Source: Shimazuella alba (lineage in GTDB: Bacteria; Bacillota; Bacilli; Thermoactinomycetales; Thermoactinomycetaceae). From it: a DNA stretch of 64,000 bases. The stretch covers positions 124,001 through 188,000 of the forward strand of contig NZ_WUUL01000003.1 in assembly GCF_009831235.1 (NCBI RefSeq). The letters are read 5' to 3'. Shown here one piece after another: positions 44,916 to 53,615 of this stretch (positions are counted from its first letter, which is position 1; each line of letters opens with the position of its first letter). Made by a program: the position numbers and the translations under genes. The notes below the pieces were generated by a model, which searched no databases, was not told where the DNA came from, and saw only the letters and a list, made by a program, of their open reading frames with translations.

Positions 44916-45174
44916 ATGTTTAAGAAACCATATACATTTCTGGTAGATAATGATCATGTAATAGCAATCGCCCCTCGGAAAACTATATGTCGGTAGATCA
45001 GGTTCTGGGGTTCTATGCCCGTGATCAAATCAAACCACTCACTCAGGAAAAGGAATCTATGAAGCAAACCAGAATAACACTCGAATTATCTAGGGAAATG
45101 AAACCCCTTACATTCTCCTTCAGAAGGGCGAGCGAGTAAAACTTTTTGAAGATGGCGCGCCTATACGCTGCTGA
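44916..45174 (+). pseudogene. Decayed small orphan gene with frameshifts
   Basis: ATG 44916 after AAAGAGGAAGA reads FKKPYTFLVDNDHVIAIAPR, then stops at 44994. Plausible coding resumes one frame over (SVDQVLGFYARDQIKPLTQE, ATG 44987) and then in the third frame (ETPYILLQKGERVKLFEDGAP) to TGA 45172. Three successive frames with protein-like content point to an inactivated gene of about 80-90 codons. A GCTGCT/AGCAGC hairpin follows. No family recognised. The remainder of the 44747-45410 gap shows nothing else. Confidence 0.5.
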
Positions 45175-45410
45175 AAAAAAAGAAATAGCAGCACATGATA
45201 GAGATCACTCATTGCGGTCGCCATCCTACTATCTTTAGAAAACAGATTCCCTTTATTTTAGGCTAACCCAAGATCAGTCTATTTAAATTTCTTTAATCTC
45301 CAAATGGATAGTAACAACGAATTCATAATCTGAAGATTCAATTTATAATTGCTAATTAAAGATTTTATCTGTTATGATAGTTTTACCGATCAGTCGAAGA
45401 AGGAGAAACT

Positions 45411-45725
45411 GTGCCTCAGAACGCCATCATCAATGCCACTGTCGACGGAGTGCGTGTGAGCCTCACCATGAACGGCGACGAGATGACCATTACGTACGAT
45501 GGTCAGAAAATCAAGACGGAGACCCTCATCACCGAGGAGTTCGCAGCGAAGCTCGCAAACGTCGTGGATCGAGTGTTCCGTGTAGTCAACGACAGTGAGA
45601 AGGTGGACGGAGTCACCTCTGTCACTACTACCATCACCCAGGGCCGCGTAGATCAGGTCGTCACCCCCGAAGGTGGTTACCAGAACATCATCCAGGGTGA
45701 TGGTGACATCCACATCTACCGCTGA
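45411..45725 (+). CDS. Unrecognised 104-residue protein, strongly G+C-rich (orphan cassette)
   Basis: GTG 45411 with AAGGAG five bases upstream; a promoter TTGCTA-18-TATGAT lies just before it. 42 of the first 70 bases are G or C, against clearly AT-rich neighbours, and codons such as ATC, CTC, GTC, GAG and ACC dominate, as in actinobacteria or their phages. The protein is acidic and beta-rich: INATVDGVRVSLTMNGDEM, a helix EEFAAKLANVVDRVFRV, then repeated T/V-rich strands and the end GDGDIHIYR. No family recognised. Recent transfer of a single gene is the likely explanation. Confidence 0.7.
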   Translation: MPQNAIINATVDGVRVSLTMNGDEMTITYDGQKIKTETLITEEFAAKLANVVDRVFRVVNDSEKVDGVTSVTTTITQGRVDQVVTPEGGYQNIIQGDGDIHIYR

Positions 45726-45758
45726 TCGACAGTCGTCTGACAGTTAAGATGGCAGACA

Positions 45759-45790
45759 GGATACTTAGCAATTAAATTGGCTAAGTATCC
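45759..45790 (+). terminator. Perfect 11-bp hairpin after the orphan gene at 45411
   Basis: GGATACTTAGC (45759-45769) and GCTAAGTATCC (45780-45790), 10-base loop, no T-run. Lies 33 bases after the stop. Confidence 0.6.
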
Positions 45791-45860
45791 GCGCATATTA
45801 AATTAATGATATAGATTTTAGAAGCTGACTTACGCAGTAGATGTTTTTTTACAACTAATA

Positions 45861-45897
45861 AAACAAGCAGACTCAAAAAAATAGAGTCTGCTTGTTT
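45861..45897. terminator. Bidirectional terminator after ylbL
   Basis: AAACAAGCAGACTC (45861-45874) and GAGTCTGCTTGTTT (45884-45897), perfect 14-bp stem between ylbL (minus) and the convergent orphan gene. Confidence 0.88.
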
Positions 45898-45903
45898 TAT
45901 TTC

Positions 45904-46944
45904 CTATAATTTATTTAAATAATTGATTGCTTCTTGAAGTGTCGCTACTGGTACAATTTTCATATCTGCACCGAGCTCTTTCGCTGTACGTTTTGCTACA
46001 GCTTCGTTATCATCACCTTCATATATATCTTTTGGTACAAAAAAGATAGTAGCGTGTTTATCCATAGCAGCTGCAACCTTATGCTGTATCCCACCAATCT
46101 GTCCAACTTGACCAGTTGCAGATATCGTTCCAGTTCCTGCAATTTCATAGCCTTTTGTGATATCGTTTGGAGTCAATTGGTTTAAAATCTCCAATGCAAA
46201 CATTAAGCCAGCAGAGGGGCCGCCGATGTTATCGGTTGTAAAATTAACTTTTGGTGTAGATTTCAATGAATGTAAACGATCCATAGGAAGAAAACCTAAA
46301 CCAATTCGTTTATCTTTATTATTGCCTGTTTCAAGTGGAATTAAAGTTGCACGCTCTACTACTTTTTTCTTTCCACGTAAAACACTTACTTCTACCTGAT
46401 CCCCAGCTTTTTTCGATTTAAAAAATTCCATTAGTTTCGCGGTTGTACGTGTTTCTGTCCCGTCAACAGATTGAATAATATCCCCTATTTTCAAATGGTG
46501 TTTTGCATCAGAAGTAACACTTATTACTTCTACCCCTTCATAAGTCACGCGAACGGGCTTTTTTGCTTGATGAAAGGCAGCGATCACTGCACTATGCTGG
46601 GACTCCAACATATTTTCTACTTGTTGTTTTTCATACTGTTTATCATTTTCATCTTCTGCCAAAATATCCTCAACTGGTATAAGCTCTAAATCATGATTCA
46701 CTTTTGCTAAAAGATAGTCAAATACATTCGCCTTTTTCATCGCAACCGTGGTCAAAAAGAAATTGCCTGTCTTTTCGGTAAATCCCCCATCTACTGAAAT
46801 CACTTCTCCTGTATCAATCGCATCACCGGCATGCATCGCATAATATGGCACACGAATGAGAAAACACACACCAACAATTAAAAGGAAGATAGAAAGCCAT
46901 AAAAAACGATATGCATTTTTGTTATTTGTCGAATGATCACTCAT
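45904..46944 (-). CDS. ylbL: YlbL, membrane-anchored PDZ-Lon protease
   Basis: 346 residues: an N-terminal membrane anchor (FLWLSIFLLIVGVCFLIRV), a PDZ domain (about residues 120-200, with LKIGDIIQSVDGTETRT) and a Lon-type protease domain with catalytic Ser in NIGGPSAGLMFALEIL and Lys in GGIQHKVAAAMD. In B. subtilis YlbL takes part in relief of SOS division arrest by degrading YneA together with CtpA. Overlaps ylbK by 8 bases. Confidence 0.94.
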   Translation of the reverse strand: MSDHSTNNKNAYRFLWLSIFLLIVGVCFLIRVPYYAMHAGDAIDTGEVISVDGGFTEKTGNFFLTTVAMKKANVFDYLLAKVNHDLELIPVEDILAEDENDKQYEKQQVENMLESQHSAVIAAFHQAKKPVRVTYEGVEVISVTSDAKHHLKIGDIIQSVDGTETRTTAKLMEFFKSKKAGDQVEVSVLRGKKKVVERATLIPLETGNNKDKRIGLGFLPMDRLHSLKSTPKVNFTTDNIGGPSAGLMFALEILNQLTPNDITKGYEIAGTGTISATGQVGQIGGIQHKVAAAMDKHATIFFVPKDIYEGDDNEAVAKRTAKELGADMKIVPVATLQEAINYLNKL

Positions 46945-47731
46945 GCTTATTCTCCCCTTGCCAATGGGCTAATTTGTCTAGTAATACTGCCAAATTTGGA
47001 CGTATGGCCTGTTCCCCTCTACGTATACATTCTTCCACACGATGAAATGCAGTAGGAGCAATATCTCCCACCTCTGGCGAAACTAGAAAATCAGCAGTCA
47101 ATTCCTGTTGTTCTAGTATTTGTCTCTCCATTATTGTAATCGCTTGGTTAATCACATCAAAAATATTGTTTACTTGTACCTCATGTGATTGGGAAAGAAC
47201 ATCCACAGCAATAATAAAATCTGCTCCCATATCACGAACAACAGATATAGGAAGACGATCTGCCACTCCACCATCTACCAATAGTTTGTCTTGATATGGA
47301 ACAGGCTGGAAAACACCTGGAACGGAGATACTCGCTCTTACTGCATCTGCAATCGGACCTTTTTGGAAAACAACCTTTTTCCCTGTTAATAAGTCCGTTG
47401 TCACAACTGCTAACGGAATTGGTAGATCCTCTAAATTTTTATGATGGGTAAGTAACTTTGTTAAAGCTTGCATTTTATCTCCGGATATAAAACCTAAACC
47501 AGGCAACGTAACATCAACCCAATGCTTTCTCTTTAAATGCATAGCAAGGTGTTTGACCATTTCCAAATCCAACCCATTGGAATATAACGCTCCAATAAAA
47601 CTCCCTATACTACTTCCAGCTATGTAATCAATGGGTATCTTTGACTCTTGCAGAACTTTTAAAACTCCCAGATGAGCAAAACCTCTTGCTGCGCCTGCAC
47701 TTAATGCAATCCCTACTTTTGGTCGACTCAT
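46937..47731 (-). CDS. ylbK: YlbK, patatin-like phospholipase family
   Basis: About 264 residues. Patatin signatures: oxyanion AGAARGFAHLG, nucleophile GSSIGSFIGALYS (G-x-S-x-G), and the Asp of the dyad in VDGGVADRLPI. The second of two adjacent ATGs (47731) is favoured by spacing from GGTGGTGAT. Its substrate is unknown. Upstream of ylbL as in Bacillus. Confidence 0.92.
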   Translation of the reverse strand: MSRPKVGIALSAGAARGFAHLGVLKVLQESKIPIDYIAGSSIGSFIGALYSNGLDLEMVKHLAMHLKRKHWVDVTLPGLGFISGDKMQALTKLLTHHKNLEDLPIPLAVVTTDLLTGKKVVFQKGPIADAVRASISVPGVFQPVPYQDKLLVDGGVADRLPISVVRDMGADFIIAVDVLSQSHEVQVNNIFDVINQAITIMERQILEQQELTADFLVSPEVGDIAPTAFHRVEECIRRGEQAIRPNLAVLLDKLAHWQGENKHE

Positions 47732-47892
47732 CATATCACCACCAAGGTTTCCATCGGTAAATAATAGAAATGTTCCTAATCTCCGTCTCACTTACTATAT
47801 TGATAAAACAACTTACGAATAACTCATATTACATGGGACAACCGCGTACGAATAGAGTAACGCTAGTATAGAAGTTAGGAGCGAACAATAGT

Positions 47893-49125
47893 ATGGAACT
47901 AATCACCCATCGTCTCCAAAGTCAACTCAAAACAGTATTTTTAGCTATGTTTGCTCTATTGTTTGCTGTCACTCTTGTATTGTATCCCGAAATTGCATTT
48001 AAAGCCTCCTTGCGAGGTTTAAAAATATGGTGGGATGTTGTTTTTCCTGCAATGCTACCATTTTTTATTACAGCAGAACTAATGATGGGTTTTGGGGTGG
48101 TACACTTGTTGGGAGTACTATTCGAACCCTTTATGCGACCACTTTTTCGCGTTCCTGGTTCTGGTGGTTTTGTAATGGCAGTCGCATTGATATCAGGTAA
48201 TCCTATGGGTGCTAAACTCACGACTCGCCTTCGCGAACAAAATTTAATCACACGAGAAGAAGGAGAGCGACTTGTTTCCTTCGCCTGTACAGCTGGACCA
48301 TTGTTTATCTTTGGTGCGATTGCTATTGGCTTTTTTGAAAATCCAGCAGCAGGAGTGCTCATTGCCGTTGTTCATTATGTAAGTTGTTTTATTGTAGCAT
48401 TCTTCATGCGGCTTCACGCAAGAGACAAGGAGCTCACTCCCTCTCCAAAGCATGGTGGTAAACGATTTATTCGTGCCTTTCAAGCAATGCATCGAGCAAG
48501 AATAACAGATGATCGACCTATTGGACAATTATTAGGAGAAGCTGTATCTTCTGCTGTGCAAACCTTATTGATGATAGGTGGATTTGTCATTATTTTCTCC
48601 GTGTTAATCCACGTATTTACATACGTTGGCATAACTGCATGGATTGCATCGCTCATTCTGCCAATTCTTCACTTGCTTCATCTCTCTGATCTCTTATCAA
48701 TTCCCATCGTTGCAGGAATATTAGAAATGACGATCGGTTCTCAGATGATAAGCGAAAACACAGTAAACACCTCATTACTGATGCAACTTGCCTTTGTTGG
48801 TTTTTTTCTTGGTTGGAATGGACTGTCGATACACGCACAAGTAGCTAGCGTGCTCAGCAAAAGCGATATACGTTACCGCCCCTACTTTGTCGGAAGAATT
48901 TTACATGGCATATTAGCTTTTTTGCTTACCTTCGTTTTTTGGAAACCATTTCAACCTGATGTACAAACCACAGCCCCCGCTTCTTTGCATATTTGGTCAA
49001 CTCATGTACCCAGCCCTGTTTTCAATTGGTGGGTATGTCTGCAAGGTTTCTCCTTACTTATGCTGTGCTTTTGGTTCTTTTTTCTGATGAAACAACTATT
49101 GAATCGTAAGTCGTTCACATCGTAA
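47893..49125 (+). CDS. ylbJ: Sporulation integral membrane protein YlbJ
   Basis: 410 residues with about ten hydrophobic segments and the nucleoside-recognition (Gate) fold. [33 protein letters not shown] and [16 protein letters not shown] are typical of YlbJ, which is made in the mother cell under sigmaE and needed for cortex/spore wall formation. Its 3' end overlaps the convergent coaD by 11 bases. Confidence 0.93.
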   Translation: MELITHRLQSQLKTVFLAMFALLFAVTLVLYPEIAFKASLRGLKIWWDVVFPAMLPFFITAELMMGFGVVHLLGVLFEPFMRPLFRVPGSGGFVMAVALISGNPMGAKLTTRLREQNLITREEGERLVSFACTAGPLFIFGAIAIGFFENPAAGVLIAVVHYVSCFIVAFFMRLHARDKELTPSPKHGGKRFIRAFQAMHRARITDDRPIGQLLGEAVSSAVQTLLMIGGFVIIFSVLIHVFTYVGITAWIASLILPILHLLHLSDLLSIPIVAGILEMTIGSQMISENTVNTSLLMQLAFVGFFLGWNGLSIHAQVASVLSKSDIRYRPYFVGRILHGILAFLLTFVFWKPFQPDVQTTAPASLHIWSTHVPSPVFNWWVCLQGFSLLMLCFWFFFLMKQLLNRKSFTS

Positions 49126-49612
49126 TATGTGGACGTTTGTCCTTTAATGCAGTAACAACATGAGGAGGTACTAAATCAGTTACATCTCCACCATATTTAG
49201 CGATTTCTTTCACATTTCCAGAACTAATAAACGAATGCATGTTGTTGGTCATCAGAAAAAGCGTCTCGATATCTTTGGCCAACTTGCGATTGATAGAAGC
49301 AATCTGTAACTCATATTCAAAATCTGAAATAGCACGCAATCCTCTGAGTATCACATGTATATTTTTTTTGCGTAAATAATCGACCAACAAACCTTCAAAG
49401 CTGTCAACTTCAACAGGTATATCATACCCTGCTTCTTTTATCGCCACTTCGATCATTTGTTTCCGTTCTTCTACACTAAATAAAGGTTGTTTAGCTGAAT
49501 TTATCAACACTGCTACGATCACCTTATCAAAAATCTTTGTTCCTCTTTTGAGAATATCGAGGTGTCCATATGTTATCGGGTCAAAACTACCTGGGTAAAC
49601 GGCTACCTTCAT
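49115..49612 (-). CDS. coaD: Phosphopantetheine adenylyltransferase
   Basis: 165 residues. [22 protein letters not shown] contains the T/HxGH nucleotidyl-transfer motif, and late [24 protein letters not shown] is typical. Penultimate step of coenzyme A synthesis. ATGA overlap with the rsmD stop shows coupling. Confidence 0.97.
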   Translation of the reverse strand: MKVAVYPGSFDPITYGHLDILKRGTKIFDKVIVAVLINSAKQPLFSVEERKQMIEVAIKEAGYDIPVEVDSFEGLLVDYLRKKNIHVILRGLRAISDFEYELQIASINRKLAKDIETLFLMTNNMHSFISSGNVKEIAKYGGDVTDLVPPHVVTALKDKRPHITM

Positions 49613-50175
49613 GCTGTTGGTTCTCCCTTCTGCTGCAACAATGTAATGGTAGTATCTCCATAAGAGATTTCTCTCGATGTAATAAATTTGCTGTTGGGGA
49701 ATGTGATTGATATCGAAGGTGGATGTTCGACTACAAGCAGACCATCTTCGCTTAAAACAGATTTTTCTTGCAATAACTGTAACACAGGCAGAAGCAATTT
49801 TTCATGATAAGGTGGATCTAAAAATATGAGATCAAATTGCAAGTCCTTCAAAGCAAATTGTTTCAAAGCAGTCCTTGCATCTTTTCGGATAAAGGTTGAT
49901 TGCGTTAAAAGATCGCATTTTTGTGCGTTTTCCTTGGCAATGCGCAAACTGGCAACAGATTGATCGACGAAAACTACCTCGTCCATTCCCCTGCTGACTG
50001 CCTCTAAACCAAGTGAACCTGTACCAGCAAAAAGATCCAATACTTTTCCTCCATCAAAAAAGGGACCAAGCACCGAGAAGAGCGATTCTTTCACTCGATC
50101 AGTAGTTGGTCTTACATGATTTCCTGGAACCATTTTCAAGCGTATTCCTCTAGCACTTCCAGCTATTATTCGCAT
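49609..50175 (-). CDS. rsmD: 16S rRNA (guanine966-N2)-methyltransferase
   Basis: 188 residues. [19 protein letters not shown] and [19 protein letters not shown] are characteristic; SAM site [19 protein letters not shown] and the catalytic NPPY-type motif [11 protein letters not shown] 50175 after GAAGGTG gives the usual start. Bacillus homologue is ylbH, next to coaD and ylbJ as here. Confidence 0.95.
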   Translation of the reverse strand: MRIIAGSARGIRLKMVPGNHVRPTTDRVKESLFSVLGPFFDGGKVLDLFAGTGSLGLEAVSRGMDEVVFVDQSVASLRIAKENAQKCDLLTQSTFIRKDARTALKQFALKDLQFDLIFLDPPYHEKLLLPVLQLLQEKSVLSEDGLLVVEHPPSISITFPNSKFITSREISYGDTTITLLQQKGEPTA

Positions 50176-50223
50176 ATTTCGCACCTTCAAATTTTATTTC
50201 CTGATAAAACATATCAAATTGTT

Positions 50224-50251
50224 GAATAAACAATCAAGCTTTGGCAACAAT
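50224..50251 (+). promoter_or_regulatory. SigmaF/sigmaG-type promoter of the candidate csfG RNA
   Basis: -35 GAATA (50224-50228) and -10 GGCAACAAT(A) (50243-50251) match the forespore consensus, in particular GGNRANAMTW for sigmaF. Spacing is 14 bases, slightly short. Transcription would start near the GACAGT hairpin at 50259. Confidence 0.6.
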
Positions 50252-50256
50252 AAATA

Positions 50257-50407
50257 AAGACAGTACCCGATAAGGACTGTCTAACCGCGGAGAAGACTTA
50301 CGTTTCCCCATAAGCTCTTCCTCCGGTTTCTCCTCTCCCATTTCGTATTTTCCCGAAAGGTGAAAATACCATGGACCTGCGACCGTATCGCGGGTCACTT
50401 TTTTTAT
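50257..50407 (+). ncRNA. csfG: Candidate CsfG-like sporulation small RNA
   Basis: No reading frame, but a clear RNA architecture: hairpin GACAGT/ACTGTC (50259-50281); a longer stem-loop from ACCGCGGAGAAGACTTA to TAAGCTCTTCCTCCGGT with CGTTTCCCCA in the loop (about 50284-50327); pyrimidine-rich TTTCTCCTCTCCCATTTC; hairpin GTATTTTC/GAAAATAC (about 50346-50370); and an intrinsic terminator GACCTGCG/CGCGGGTC followed by ACTTTTTTT. CsfG of B. subtilis is a sigmaF/sigmaG RNA with conserved pyrimidine-rich motifs located next to ylbH (rsmD), which is exactly the neighbour here. Identity rests on position, promoter type and motif style, not on an alignment. Confidence 0.65.
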
Positions 50408-50429
50408 GTATAGATGATTATATTCAGTC

Positions 50430-50454
50430 TCGGGTATCCTAGAAGGATACCCGA
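50430..50454. terminator. Perfect 11-bp hairpin after the orphan gene at 50474
   Basis: TCGGGTATCCT (50430-50440) and AGGATACCCGA (50444-50454) with a 3-base loop, 19 bases after the stop of the minus-strand gene, no T-run. Confidence 0.65.
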
Positions 50455-50473
50455 ATGTTGATCCTATCTCTTT

Positions 50474-50809
50474 TTAAGGGATACCGATAGCTCGCGCAAT
50501 CACAGGATTCTGACGCTTCCATTCGGCGTACAACTGAGCGATCCGCTCATCCAACTTTGCAAAGTCTCGCAGGATCTTCTTATCTCCCGCTGTAAGAACT
50601 TCCTCTGGACGACGTGCCATCCTACATGGAATTCCTACATTAGTAGCTAGATTTCCGTAGAAATAATCCAGCTTAAAGATCCGAGTAAAAAAAACCGATC
50701 CAGCACGCTGCAAATGGTCTGAATCGGCACTCTTCAACTTCGTAATAATCTCCATGCATGTGTCCTCGCTGAGCGGAAGATGATGATTGGGAATTGCCGA
50801 TATATCCAT
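50474..50809 (-). CDS. Unrecognised 111-residue protein (orphan cassette)
   Basis: No family recognised. ATG 50809 after GGGAGAAATC. Soluble and largely helical; DISAIPNHHLPLSEDTCMEI at the start, then FFTRIFKLDYFYGNLATNVG and a basic, helical C-terminus. Richer in G+C than flanking sequence. Single gene between the csfG-like RNA (convergent) and the DUF2062 gene, closed by a U-less perfect hairpin like the other orphan genes. Confidence 0.6.
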   Translation of the reverse strand: MDISAIPNHHLPLSEDTCMEIITKLKSADSDHLQRAGSVFFTRIFKLDYFYGNLATNVGIPCRMARRPEEVLTAGDKKILRDFAKLDERIAQLYAEWKRQNPVIARAIGIP

Positions 50810-50920
50810 GATTTCTCCCGAGAAGAATCGACGGTTTCTATTTCTGTTATCAGTATACTAAATAATCTGGAAGCGATCATTCTTTTTCTATCAACCACTA
50901 TGAATGTATATTAATATCTA

Positions 50921-51433
50921 TCAATTATCCCTTCTCTTCTTTCGACTCCTCTCATACAAATGATAAATCACAAAGTAAGAAGCAAATCCAAGAATCAATC
51001 CAAAAATAGATTGACCAATAATAATATGTAACCCTCCTCGAAAAATTCTTTCGATGACATGAAAATCTCCTTGAAGTAATTGTTGAAAGATATCATGAAA
51101 ATGGATCACATGATCTTTATATGGTGTAGGGTAAATGAACTCCCCGATTTTTTTAGAAAATGGCAAAAGAATCACTGGCAAAAAAGTTAATTTTCCAATC
51201 ACATTTCCAATAACGGAAGCTGGAAAAGAGGCCTTACATAAGCGAACGATAGGGTAAAACAAGATATAAATCAGAGATGCTGTTGGTAAAACAATCATTT
51301 CTAATCCAAAACCTAATGCAAAACCTAGAGATACTTTTTTTACTCCTTCTGGCGAACGAAGTAGCTTGAGGTAATGGTATCGGATTGCACGAGGAATTTG
51401 CTGAAACCAATTTTTCTTCTTCTTTTTTCTCAT
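50921..51433 (-). CDS. DUF2062 membrane protein
   Basis: 170 residues from ATG 51433 (GAGGTTG upstream; a longer reading to 51496 lacks a site). A basic N-terminus RKKKKKNWFQQIPRAIRYHYLKLLRSPEG is followed by SLGFALGFGLEMIVLP, the family's conserved glycine-rich segment, and several hydrophobic stretches (ASLIYILFYPIVRL, IIIGQSIFGLILGFASYFVIYHL). Members are small inner-membrane proteins of unknown function. Confidence 0.85.
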   Translation of the reverse strand: MRKKKKKNWFQQIPRAIRYHYLKLLRSPEGVKKVSLGFALGFGLEMIVLPTASLIYILFYPIVRLCKASFPASVIGNVIGKLTFLPVILLPFSKKIGEFIYPTPYKDHVIHFHDIFQQLLQGDFHVIERIFRGGLHIIIGQSIFGLILGFASYFVIYHLYERSRKKRRDN

Positions 51434-51770
51434 CCGAACACAACCTCTAATATAATTCTCTATTATTTTTGCAATATTCACCTTATGATTTTGCAAGCAA
51501 ACTCTTCATCAGAATACCACGTTTCTCCCAAAAGTACACAAGGATAAGATAAATATTGGAAAATAGCTCTAAAATGGAAATCCACGTGAGTGGTATGTTT
51601 CCTGCTATTTATTATATTTCATATCATAAATCATATGGATTTCGATATGATTTTGGATAAACTACTGTCCATACTAAATTCCATTGAATGGAAGATACAA
51701 AAATTACTTTCTTCCATCGACTTTTAAGCGTTATGATAGAACATGATGTACACTACAGGGGGAACTAACA
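51434..51770. other. 337-base gap between divergent DUF2062 and lplJ genes
   Basis: No coding sequence. It must hold both divergent promoters. Imperfect AT-rich dyads such as ATCATATGGATTTCGATATGAT (around 51638-51660) are present; no known operator or RNA element recognised. Confidence 0.5.
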
Positions 51771-52766
51771 TTGTTGTTCATTGATAATCAAAACATAACA
51801 GATCCAAGAATTAATTTAGCTATTGAAGAATATGTACTTAAACACCTCGATATTGAAAAAGAAAGTTACTTGCTTTTTTATATCAATGAGCCTTCTATCA
51901 TTATTGGAAAACACCAAAATACAGTAGAAGAAATCCATGTTGATTATATTCGCCAGCAAGGGATTCATGTAGTCAGACGTCTTTCTGGTGGTGGAGCAGT
52001 TTATCATGATCTTGGAAATTTAAGTTTCAGTTTTTTAACCAAAGATGATGGAAAAAGCTTTGCTAACTTCCGAAAATTTACGGAACCGGTGATAAAAGCA
52101 CTACATCAATTAGGAGTGAATGCTGAGCTTAGTGGACGAAATGACATTGAGATCGAAGGAAAAAAAGTTTCTGGAAATGCGCAATTCTCCCAGCGTGGAA
52201 GAATGTTTAGTCATGGCACACTCATGCTTGATGTTGATCTGGAGCAAGTAGGAAAAGCACTCCAAGTAAAAAAAGAAAAAATTCAATCCAAAGGGATTAA
52301 ATCCGTTCGCAGTCGCGTGGCAAACATTTCCGAATATCTTGATAAGCCCATCACGATGAACGAATTTCGAAATACACTATTGAAGTCTATTTTTGAAGGA
52401 GAAAATCCGATCCCTGAATATGTACTTACTGATAAAGATTGGGAAGTAATCAATCAGATATCAAAAGAAAGATACCAAAACTGGGATTGGAATTTTGGGG
52501 AGTCACCTGCATTTAATGTTCAACATACCAAACGGTTCCCCATCGGATCGATCGATGTTCGTTTGGATGTTGGCGAACACAGTGTCATTCAAAATTGTAA
52601 AATATATGGTGACTTTTTTGGAGTAGGAGATGTAAAAGATATCGAGGATCGTTTGCAAGGAGTGGTATATCATTACGACCATCTGGTAAAAGCACTGGAA
52701 GACATCGATATCAAACATTACTTTGGCAACATTACCAAAGAAGAATTTCTTGACCTCATCTACTGA
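51771..52766 (+). CDS. lplJ: Lipoate-protein ligase
   Basis: 331 residues. Activates free lipoate with ATP and attaches it to GcvH and E2 subunits. Core motif RRLSGGGAVYHDLGNLSFSF (about residue 70-90), adenylate loop KVSGNAQFSQRGRMFSHGTL, and the C-terminal accessory domain (NWDWNFGESPAFNVQ) found in LplA/LplJ. TTG start with AGGGGGAAC upstream. Single gene. Confidence 0.94.
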   Translation: MLFIDNQNITDPRINLAIEEYVLKHLDIEKESYLLFYINEPSIIIGKHQNTVEEIHVDYIRQQGIHVVRRLSGGGAVYHDLGNLSFSFLTKDDGKSFANFRKFTEPVIKALHQLGVNAELSGRNDIEIEGKKVSGNAQFSQRGRMFSHGTLMLDVDLEQVGKALQVKKEKIQSKGIKSVRSRVANISEYLDKPITMNEFRNTLLKSIFEGENPIPEYVLTDKDWEVINQISKERYQNWDWNFGESPAFNVQHTKRFPIGSIDVRLDVGEHSVIQNCKIYGDFFGVGDVKDIEDRLQGVVYHYDHLVKALEDIDIKHYFGNITKEEFLDLIY

Positions 52767-52796
52767 TACCTGACTAATTTTCTTGTGGATCTCTCT

Positions 52797-53075
52797 ATGA
52801 TCACTAACGGTAAGGGAAAGAACATTTTCTGCTATGGTAATCTAAAACTGGAAACAGAAAATGCCTACATTACTGGTAATGGAGACAAGATGATCCGTTA
52901 TCATAAAGTGGAGTAGAATGGGAAGGTAGTTAAACTTGCGCTTGGCAGGGCTACCCTCTTTCCCAAGAGTGGTACAGCCATAATCAAGGAGGAAAACCGT
53001 CGCGCTTTCCTTCTTCGAAGTGGAAATACCTATACTACTGAGAGTGGAATGACATTTTCACTCACTACTGTGTAA
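52797..53075 (+). pseudogene. Small orphan gene interrupted by one in-frame TAG
   Basis: From ATG 52797 to TAA 53073 the frame is open for 93 codons except for a TAG at codon 40 (52914-52916). Before it: ITNGKGKNIFCYGNLKLETE; after it: NGKVVKLALGRATLFPKSG and NRRAFLLRSGNTYTTESG. Composition and style match the orphan cassettes, and a 13-bp perfect hairpin with a TGA loop follows (53118-53146), almost identical in design to the one after the 55475 gene. No family recognised. Most simply a nonsense-mutated cassette; the ribosome site is weak. Confidence 0.55.
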
Positions 53076-53117
53076 CCGTTACAACCCATAACACGGAAGA
53101 TAAAATAGCCAGTGTCA

Positions 53118-53146
53118 GTGCCCAGCTTCATGATGAAGCTGGGCAC
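53118..53146. terminator. Perfect 13-bp hairpin with TGA loop
   Basis: GTGCCCAGCTTCA (53118-53130) and TGAAGCTGGGCAC (53134-53146). G+C-rich, no T-run; lies between the interrupted orphan gene and the convergent gene at 53159. Confidence 0.7.
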
Positions 53147-53158
53147 GTGTATTTCCCC

Positions 53159-53464
53159 TTATACTTGTCTCCGTAAAAACATGGCTTCAAAGGAAGAAAT
53201 TACTCCCTCTGCCACCAGCAAATCAATCAACCTTGCTGATAATTCTCTATACTGAGGTGTTGTTTGAATGTATTCCAATTCTTGAGGTGTAAAAAATTGA
53301 TAAGGGAGTGCAGTAGCAAATCGCAATAATCCAGGTGTCCCTTGTGTTTTTCTTATCTGTTTTGCTTCTTTGATAACACTTTTGATTTTTTTAGGTGTTA
53401 CCGCTTGCCTGCCCACCATTTGATTAATCGAATCAGCAATTTCTGTATATTCTTGTTCTCTCAA
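53159..53464 (-). CDS. Unrecognised 101-residue protein
   Basis: TTG 53464 is eight bases after GGAGG; alternatives GTG at 53479/53473 lie inside the site. Soluble, helical: REQEYTEIADSINQMVGRQA, then KKIKSVIKEAKQIRKTQGTPGLLRFATALPYQFFTPQELE and a C-terminal LIDLLVAEGVISSFEAMFLR. Host-like codon use, unlike the orphan cassettes, so probably an indigenous lineage-specific gene. Divergent from the secreted hydrolase gene. No function inferred. Confidence 0.65.
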   Translation of the reverse strand: MREQEYTEIADSINQMVGRQAVTPKKIKSVIKEAKQIRKTQGTPGLLRFATALPYQFFTPQELEYIQTTPQYRELSARLIDLLVAEGVISSFEAMFLRRQV

Positions 53465-53615
53465 AATTCTCACCTCCACCTAATCACTCTTTGTGTAGTC
53501 TATTCAAATCTTCTCAAATCTGGAAAAGAAAAATGACCATATTCATAATGAAAAATAAACATTGAACATTTTGTGAATAACGAATTAAAATGATAGTAGA
53601 AAGGGGTGTTATCTC

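Noticed and set aside
52914-52916. TAG as a recoded (pyrrolysine-type) codon
   Set aside because: No methyltransferase or pyl gene context; a plain nonsense mutation in a non-essential cassette is simpler.
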